Part shown: piece after piece, positions 59,661-64,000 of the stretch
How the letters are laid out: each line of letters begins with the position of its first letter
Numbering within the stretch: position 1 is the stretch's first letter
NCBI RefSeq assembly: GCF_013033965.1
Contig: NZ_WQFE01000004.1
Span: forward strand, 248,001-312,000
Origin: Ruegeria atlantica
Lineage (GTDB): Bacteria; Pseudomonadota; Alphaproteobacteria; Rhodobacterales; Rhodobacteraceae
Reading direction: 5' to 3'
DNA length: 64,000 nt
Position numbers and translations under genes: made by a program
Notes under the pieces: generated by a model
The model's database searches: none
Seen by the model: the letters and a program-made list of their open reading frames with translations, nothing else
What the model was told of the DNA's origin: nothing

Positions 59661-60207
59661 ATTCGGTGACGGTGACCTTTTTCATCACGTCCGGCTGGCC
59701 GATCACAGCGCCGTTCTGACCCTCACCGCGTTTGATCGCGTCAACCACGTCCATACCGCCGGTTACCTGACCAACAACCGTGTACTGGCCGTTCAGGAAC
59801 GGGCCCGGTTCGAACATGATGAAGAACTGCGAGTTGGCGCTGTTGGGATCTTGCGCCCGCGCCATGCCGACAACACCCCGGTCGAATTCGAAATCCGAAA
59901 ATTCGGCCGGAAGGTCCGCGCGGTCAGAGCCACCGGTGCCAGCGCGTCGCAAGTCGCCGCCCAGACGGCCATGCTCAACATCACCGGTCTGAGCCATGAA
60001 GCCGTCAATCACGCGGTGAAACACGACGCCATCATATTTGCCTTCGGCAGCCAGAGCAGAGATCTGCTCGACATGTTTTGGGGCAATATCATCGAACAGG
60101 TCGATTGTGACGGTGCCATTGGCACCCTCGCCTTCGATCTCGACCTCAAGGCCTGTGGCCAGCGCAGGGCTGGCCAACAGGGTAAATGCTGCGGCCAGTT
60201 TATACAT
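59659..60207 (-). CDS. Periplasmic cyclophilin-type peptidyl-prolyl isomerase
   Basis: 182-aa cyclophilin with a cleavable signal (MYKLAAAFTLLASPALATG), so exported. Catalytic-site residues are seen in VVFHRVIDGFMAQTGD (His-Arg), SQFFIMF and the GQYTVVGQVTGGMDVVD segment. It overlaps the preceding cytoplasmic cyclophilin gene by 8 bp and is expressed with it, giving one enzyme for each compartment. Confidence 0.92.
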   Translation of the reverse strand: MYKLAAAFTLLASPALATGLEVEIEGEGANGTVTIDLFDDIAPKHVEQISALAAEGKYDGVVFHRVIDGFMAQTGDVEHGRLGGDLRRAGTGGSDRADLPAEFSDFEFDRGVVGMARAQDPNSANSQFFIMFEPGPFLNGQYTVVGQVTGGMDVVDAIKRGEGQNGAVIGQPDVMKKVTVTE

Positions 60208-60706
60208 CTGCGGCCACCTTGACGCTGATCATGCGGTCAGGGCTCATCGGCGGCTCGCCACGGACGATGGCATCAACATGCTCCATCCCGTCGATGACGC
60301 GGCCATACACGGTGTACTGGCCGTTCAGGAAGTGGTTGTCCTTGAAGTTGATGAAGAACTGCGAGTTGGCCGAGTCCGGGTTCTGCGAACGGGCCGCACC
60401 CAGAGTACCGCGATCGTGGGGCAGCTTGGAGAACTCGGCCGGGACGTTCGGCAGCGACGACCCGCCGGTGCCCGCCATACGCAGGTTGAACCCGTCTTCC
60501 ATGTCGCCATGCTGTACGTCGCCAGTCTGCGCCATGAAGCCGTCGATCACACGGTGAAAGGCCACGTTGTCGTACTCGCCAGCCCGCGCCAGTTCTTTCA
60601 TCCGCGCGCTGTGCTGGGGTGCCACATCGGGCAACAGTTCGATGACGACATTGCCGTCCTTGAGCTCGACGATGATTGTGTTTTCGGGATCCTTGATTTC
60701 GGCCAT
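60200..60706 (-). CDS. Cytoplasmic cyclophilin-type peptidyl-prolyl isomerase
   Basis: 168-aa cyclophilin without a signal peptide, starting MAEIKDPENTIIVELKDG at ATG 60706 with AGGAGG 8 nt upstream; the frame extends to 60775 without support. The active-site blocks VAFHRVIDGFMAQTGDVQ, NSQFFINFKDNHFLNGQYTVYG and VDAIVRGEPP are intact. It shares much sequence with the downstream gene, so the pair probably arose by duplication followed by gain of an export signal. Confidence 0.93.
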   Translation of the reverse strand: MAEIKDPENTIIVELKDGNVVIELLPDVAPQHSARMKELARAGEYDNVAFHRVIDGFMAQTGDVQHGDMEDGFNLRMAGTGGSSLPNVPAEFSKLPHDRGTLGAARSQNPDSANSQFFINFKDNHFLNGQYTVYGRVIDGMEHVDAIVRGEPPMSPDRMISVKVAADV

Positions 60707-60842
60707 GAGGCCCTCCTGTCGTTTTATCTTGCGCAAATACCTATGCGCAGGGCACCGGAATGCCAAGTGACGCATTGACCTGACGGCAAAATGCAGGAAA
60801 AGAACCGCCTAAGTCACTTTCAAATTTGTCGAGGATTGCGCG

Positions 60843-62033
60843 ATGGGCTGGAAAACACTGGACGACATGGACCTGAACGGCAAACGCGTGCTGGTGCGCG
60901 TGGACATCAACGTCCCGGTGGTCGACGGGGTCGTGACAGACGCCACCCGGATCGAGCGCATCGTGCCGACCGTGAGGGACATTCTGGCTGCTGGCGGCAA
61001 GCCCATCCTGCTGGCGCATTTCGGGCGTCCAGGTGGCGAACGCCGCCAGAACCTCTCGCTAAAGCAGCTTGTTCCGACGCTCGAGACCGCATTTGGCACC
61101 AGGGTGCGATTTGGCGATGACTGCGTCGGGATTGAGGCGGAAACTGCAGCGGCCAACTTGGGCGCGGGCGAAGTGCTTTTGTTGGAAAACACACGCTTTC
61201 ACGCTTCAGAAACCAAGAATAGCCCGGAATTGGCCGCCGGCATGGCCAAGATGGGCGATGTGTACTGCAATGATGCCTTCTCAGCCGCGCACCGCGCGCA
61301 CAGCTCAACCGAAGCACTGGCCCGTCTTCTGCCCGCCTGTGCGGGCCGTCTGATGCAGCAAGAGCTGAGCGCGCTGGAAGCCGCGCTTGGCTCGCCCAAA
61401 CGTCCTGTCACTGCCGTCGTCGGCGGCGCCAAGGTTTCGACCAAGCTGGACCTGCTGGGCAACCTGATCGAAAAGGTGGATTACCTGATCATCGGCGGGG
61501 GCATGGCGAACACTTTCCTTGTCGCCCAAGACATAAACGTCGGCAAGTCGCTGGCAGAAACCGCGATGAAAGATACGGCTGCCGAAATTCTGTCCAAGGC
61601 CGAAACAACCGGCTGCCAGATCATCCTGCCCCGTGACATCGTAGTCGCCGAAAAGTTCGAGGCCAACGCTCCCACTCAGATCCTTCCTGTCGATCAATGC
61701 CCCGAAGACGGCATGATCCTTGACGCTGGGCCGGAAACCGTCGCGATGATCACTGAGATATTTGAGAAAAGCCAAACCCTGATCTGGAACGGCCCGCTAG
61801 GTGCATTCGAAATCGAGCCTTTTGATGCCGCGACCAACGCAGCAGCGCTGAAAGCGGCTGCGCTGACACGCTCCGGGCAGCTTGTATCGGTTGCAGGCGG
61901 CGGTGATACGGTCGCAGCGCTGAACGCATCGGGCGCTGCAAAGGATTTCTCGTACATCTCGACAGCTGGTGGCGCGTTCCTGGAATGGATGGAAGGCAAG
62001 ACCCTGCCCGGCGTTGCCGCGCTGGATCAGTAA
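60843..62033 (+). CDS. pgk: Phosphoglycerate kinase
   Basis: Interconverts 1,3-bisphosphoglycerate and 3-phosphoglycerate with ADP/ATP. The 396-aa protein has all expected blocks: [88 protein letters not shown] and the nucleotide loop [12 protein letters not shown]. It diverges from the cyclophilin pair across 136 bp. No other glycolytic gene is adjacent. Confidence 0.97.
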   Translation: MGWKTLDDMDLNGKRVLVRVDINVPVVDGVVTDATRIERIVPTVRDILAAGGKPILLAHFGRPGGERRQNLSLKQLVPTLETAFGTRVRFGDDCVGIEAETAAANLGAGEVLLLENTRFHASETKNSPELAAGMAKMGDVYCNDAFSAAHRAHSSTEALARLLPACAGRLMQQELSALEAALGSPKRPVTAVVGGAKVSTKLDLLGNLIEKVDYLIIGGGMANTFLVAQDINVGKSLAETAMKDTAAEILSKAETTGCQIILPRDIVVAEKFEANAPTQILPVDQCPEDGMILDAGPETVAMITEIFEKSQTLIWNGPLGAFEIEPFDAATNAAALKAAALTRSGQLVSVAGGGDTVAALNASGAAKDFSYISTAGGAFLEWMEGKTLPGVAALDQ

Positions 62034-62093
62034 CCCCGCTTTGGTTGGCAATCGGCGTCTATGGTACACCCCGCCTAAAACGGGAGATTGGCC

Positions 62094-62438
62094 ATGAAAG
62101 CCGTTGCCGTCATTTCTGTCTTGCTTCTACCTTCGGCCGCCTTCGCACAATCCCATTGCGACGGGCAAACTCAGCTTGATCTCAATTTTTGTGCCAAGGA
62201 AAAATGGGAGGTCGCGGATCGAGAGCTGAACCGCCTTTGGTCCGAGATCAAGCCAACCGCCGACGCGCGCGGCGACGGGCAAGCCCTGCTGACCCAACAA
62301 CGCGCCTGGTTGAAACACCGTGACGCGACCTGTGACCCCGAGCTAGACAGCGATGGCAGCGCGGCCCCGATGCTCTATTGGGCTTGCATGGAAGAACAAG
62401 CTCTAAAGCGCAATCAAGAGCTTGCAGCCTGGCAATAA
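62094..62438 (+). CDS. LprI-like (DUF1311) exported protein
   Basis: 114-aa secreted protein: signal peptide ending AFAQ, then the DUF1311 pattern with four cysteines (HCDGQTQLDLNFCAKEKWEVADRELNRLW, ATCDPE and WACMEEQAL) likely to form two disulfides. The family includes the lysozyme inhibitor LprI, so it may protect peptidoglycan, though many members are unstudied. ATG 62094 follows GGGAG. It lies 60 bp after pgk. Confidence 0.85.
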   Translation: MKAVAVISVLLLPSAAFAQSHCDGQTQLDLNFCAKEKWEVADRELNRLWSEIKPTADARGDGQALLTQQRAWLKHRDATCDPELDSDGSAAPMLYWACMEEQALKRNQELAAWQ

Positions 62439-62603
62439 TGTGGTTGTCCCCGGCTCTGCCCCCCCAGACCACACACATTTCTTCGTCGATTATCAAAAAG
62501 TGCGAATCAAGGGATTCACAAGCCGAATCACCTGTGACATAGTGCTGGCAGATGTCCGAAAAGGGCACATTATTGAGGCAGACTTCATACGGCGGTAAAC
62601 AGA
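62439..62603. other. Intergenic region upstream of ftsB
   Basis: 165 bp with no gene. A TGTGGT / ACCACA pair (62439-62444 and 62468-62473) could close a weak terminator-like stem for the DUF1311 gene. The rest is presumed ftsB promoter. Confidence 0.4.
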
Positions 62604-62903
62604 GTGTCCCGTTCCCATCGGCCCGGTTTGGGCGCAGTTGCATTTTTCATGGTGGCTTTCATGCTGGGTGTTTATTTCACCTTCGCTGCCGTGCAAGGCG
62701 ATTATGGCCTGTTCCGGCGGGTCGAAATTGCAGCGGAACGGGACGCCCTGTCGCGCGACTTGGCACGGCTTGACGCCGAGATCGCAGAGATGGAAAACCT
62801 GACGCGACGCTTGTCGGACACCTATCTCGATCTTGATCTTCTTGATCAACAGGCGCGTTCCGTGCTGGGCATGATCCGCTCGGATGAAATCGTCATCCGC
62901 TGA
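62604..62903 (+). CDS. ftsB: Septum formation initiator, FtsB/DivIC family
   Basis: 99-aa bitopic division protein. A short cytoplasmic N-terminus and one membrane helix (AVAFFMVAFMLGVYFTFAAV, about residues 11-30) precede a periplasmic coiled coil (ERDALSRDLARLDAEIAEMENLTRRL) and the LDLDLLDQQARSVLGM segment characteristic of FtsB. It joins FtsL and FtsQ at the divisome. The start is GTG 62604 with a weak ribosome site. It precedes pdhA, a neighbourhood common in alphaproteobacteria. Confidence 0.9.
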   Translation: MSRSHRPGLGAVAFFMVAFMLGVYFTFAAVQGDYGLFRRVEIAAERDALSRDLARLDAEIAEMENLTRRLSDTYLDLDLLDQQARSVLGMIRSDEIVIR

Positions 62904-63030
62904 TCCTCTGATCGGATTTCGTTGACAAATCCATGACGCAATTCACTCGCGTTTTGTGACCATATGGGCGTCGATTGCCCTACGCAGCGTCACATTTCCA
63001 CTCGCCAGAGAGCAGGAAATGCTTTATGAA

Positions 63031-63050
63031 ATAGTTTAACGCTAAACTAT
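63031..63050. promoter_or_regulatory. Perfect palindrome upstream of pdhA (putative PDH-regulon operator)
   Basis: ATAGTTTA-ACGC-TAAACTAT; the inner TAGTTTA-N4-TAAACTA matches the site before lpdA. It ends 26 bp before the pdhA start codon. A TTGACA (62922-62927) further upstream could be a -35 box, but no matching -10 was clear. Confidence 0.8.
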
Positions 63051-63076
63051 CTTGCCGAGAGGGGGAGATCGCCACT

Positions 63077-64000
63077 ATGGCTGCGCGAAAAACCACAAAG
63101 AAACCAAATGTTTCTGCGGAAGAACTTACCGAATATTACCGTGAGATGTTGCTGATCCGCCGATTCGAGGAAAAGGCCGGTCAACTGTATGGCATGGGTC
63201 TGATTGGCGGTTTCTGCCACCTCTACATCGGTCAGGAGGCTGTTGTTGTCGGCCTCGAAGCTGCTGCCGAAGAGGGTGACAAGCGTATTACCTCCTACCG
63301 CGACCACGGTCACATGCTGGCCTGTGGCATGGATCCGGGTGGCGTGATGGCCGAACTGACCGGACGCATCGGAGGCCTTTCCAAGGGCAAGGGCGGCTCG
63401 ATGCACATGTTCTCGAAAGAAAAGCATTTCTATGGCGGCCACGGCATCGTTGGCGCACAGGTGCCGCTGGGTGCCGGTCTGGCATTTGCCGACAAGTACA
63501 AGGGCAACGGACGCGTGACATTCACCTATTTCGGTGACGGCGCCGCGAACCAGGGCCAGGTCTATGAAACCTTCAACATGGCCGCCCTGTGGGATTTGCC
63601 GGTGGTGTTCGTGATCGAGAACAACCAATACGCCATGGGCACCGCGCAGGCGCGCTCGACATCGACCAAGGATATCTACCACCGCGGCGAAGCGTTCGGC
63701 ATCCCGGGTGAGATCGTCAACGGCATGGATGTGCTGGCGGTCAAGGCCGCTGGCGAAAAGGCTGTCGCGCACTGTCGCGCGGGCAAAGGCCCCTACATCC
63801 TTGAGATCAAGACCTACCGCTACCGCGGCCACTCGATGTCCGACCCGGCCAAATACCGCACCCGCGAAGAGGTTCAGAAGGTTCGCGAACAAAGCGACCC
63901 GATCGAACATGTGCGCGAGCTGCTGCTGACCGGCAAACACGCGACCGAGGATGACCTGAAGGCGATCGACAAAGAGATCAAAGAGATCGTCAATCAAGCC
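63077..64000 (+). CDS. pdhA: Pyruvate dehydrogenase E1 component, alpha subunit (3' end missing)
   Basis: E1 alpha decarboxylates pyruvate with thiamine diphosphate. The first 308 codons are present and the frame is open at the window edge. Visible are a basic leader (MAARKTTKKPNVSAEE), IRRFEEKAGQLYGMGLIGGFCHLYIGQEA, the phosphorylation-loop region YRDHGHMLACG, the substrate loop GGSMHMFS, the ThDP/Mg motif GDGAANQGQVYETFNMAALW with VIENNQYAMGT, and RYRGHSMSDPAKYRT. GGGGGAG lies 7 nt before ATG 63077. pdhB and an E2 gene would be expected next. Confidence 0.96.
   Translation, partial: MAARKTTKKPNVSAEELTEYYREMLLIRRFEEKAGQLYGMGLIGGFCHLYIGQEAVVVGLEAAAEEGDKRITSYRDHGHMLACGMDPGGVMAELTGRIGGLSKGKGGSMHMFSKEKHFYGGHGIVGAQVPLGAGLAFADKYKGNGRVTFTYFGDGAANQGQVYETFNMAALWDLPVVFVIENNQYAMGTAQARSTSTKDIYHRGEAFGIPGEIVNGMDVLAVKAAGEKAVAHCRAGKGPYILEIKTYRYRGHSMSDPAKYRTREEVQKVREQSDPIEHVRELLLTGKHATEDDLKAIDKEIKEIVNQA

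Noticed and set aside
1-64000. tRNA, rRNA, CRISPR array, IS element or prophage
   Set aside because: No cloverleaf-like gene, no regularly spaced direct repeats, and no transposase, integrase or phage structural protein was seen in any frame.

Overview
The window looks like the chromosome of a marine alphaproteobacterium of the Rhodobacterales (Roseobacter group). The reasons are a HemA-type 5-aminolevulinate synthase of exactly 407 residues with an FnrL-type box upstream, a single-cysteine DksA, a Bpt aminoacyl-tRNA-protein transferase, a TRAP transporter operon, DUF2852/DUF2927/DUF2189/DUF455 proteins, and high-GC coding with frequent 1-11 bp gene overlaps. I saw no rRNA, tRNA, CRISPR array, insertion sequence or prophage. 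It reads as ordinary core chromosome with dense housekeeping genes, and the interest lies mainly in regulatory DNA and a few accessory genes.

Layout. 1-1.6 kb: a truncated FAD monooxygenase and dksA. 1.9-6.1 kb: a MoxR AAA+ ATPase and a CoxE-like VWA protein, separated by a GNAT, a DUF2927 lipoprotein and a 56-aa membrane protein. 6-12.9 kb: hemolysin III, an M48 protease, a PIN protein coupled to an RlmI-like methyltransferase, and glnE coupled to two small proteins. 13-15.3 kb: DUF2852, RDD, bpt, VOC. 15.4-22.3 kb: a TakP-like dctPQM TRAP operon divergent from a Cache histidine kinase/NarL regulator pair. 22.3-26.8 kb: a VOC protein, a HalD/BesD-like oxygenase, and the ilvB-ilvN operon with an attenuation leader and an extra gene inside it. 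27-30 kb: an XRE regulator, DUF2189, an amidase. 30-36 kb: prfB, mrcA and amiC with an antisense phosphotransferase inserted. 36-40 kb: an aminotransferase, an M48-TPR protease with DsbA, and a CHAP lipoprotein. 40-44 kb: ispG, rodZ, hemA. 44-50 kb: M20 peptidase, lpdA, DUF924, MFS. 50-57.9 kb: queA, a YhdP-like AsmA protein, peroxiredoxin, DUF455, and an M23 peptidase-bactofilin pair. 58-64 kb: mtfA, aqpZ, two coupled cyclophilins, pgk, an LprI-like protein, ftsB, and the start of pdhA.

The genes connect in several ways. lpdA (E3) and pdhA (E1 alpha), 15.7 kb apart, carry the same perfect palindrome TAGTTTA-N4-TAAACTA about 26-33 bp before their start codons, which predicts a small pyruvate dehydrogenase regulon. 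Five copies of one intergenic element (GC hairpins, then CGAGATATTTTT, then GCCAGATGAAG, often ending in GGATCC) sit directly 3' of genes, each in the orientation expected of a terminator. Two of them form a mirror-image pair between converging genes. The ilv operon carries a 15-residue leader peptide rich in Leu/Val/Ile codons and an overlapping terminator. A roughly 98-nt set of nested inverted repeats before the CHAP lipoprotein gene may be an undescribed structured RNA or control element.

Limits: everything was read by eye. Family names rest on recognised motifs, lengths and neighbours, not on a search. Start codons were chosen by Shine-Dalgarno spacing where possible and are flagged where doubtful.
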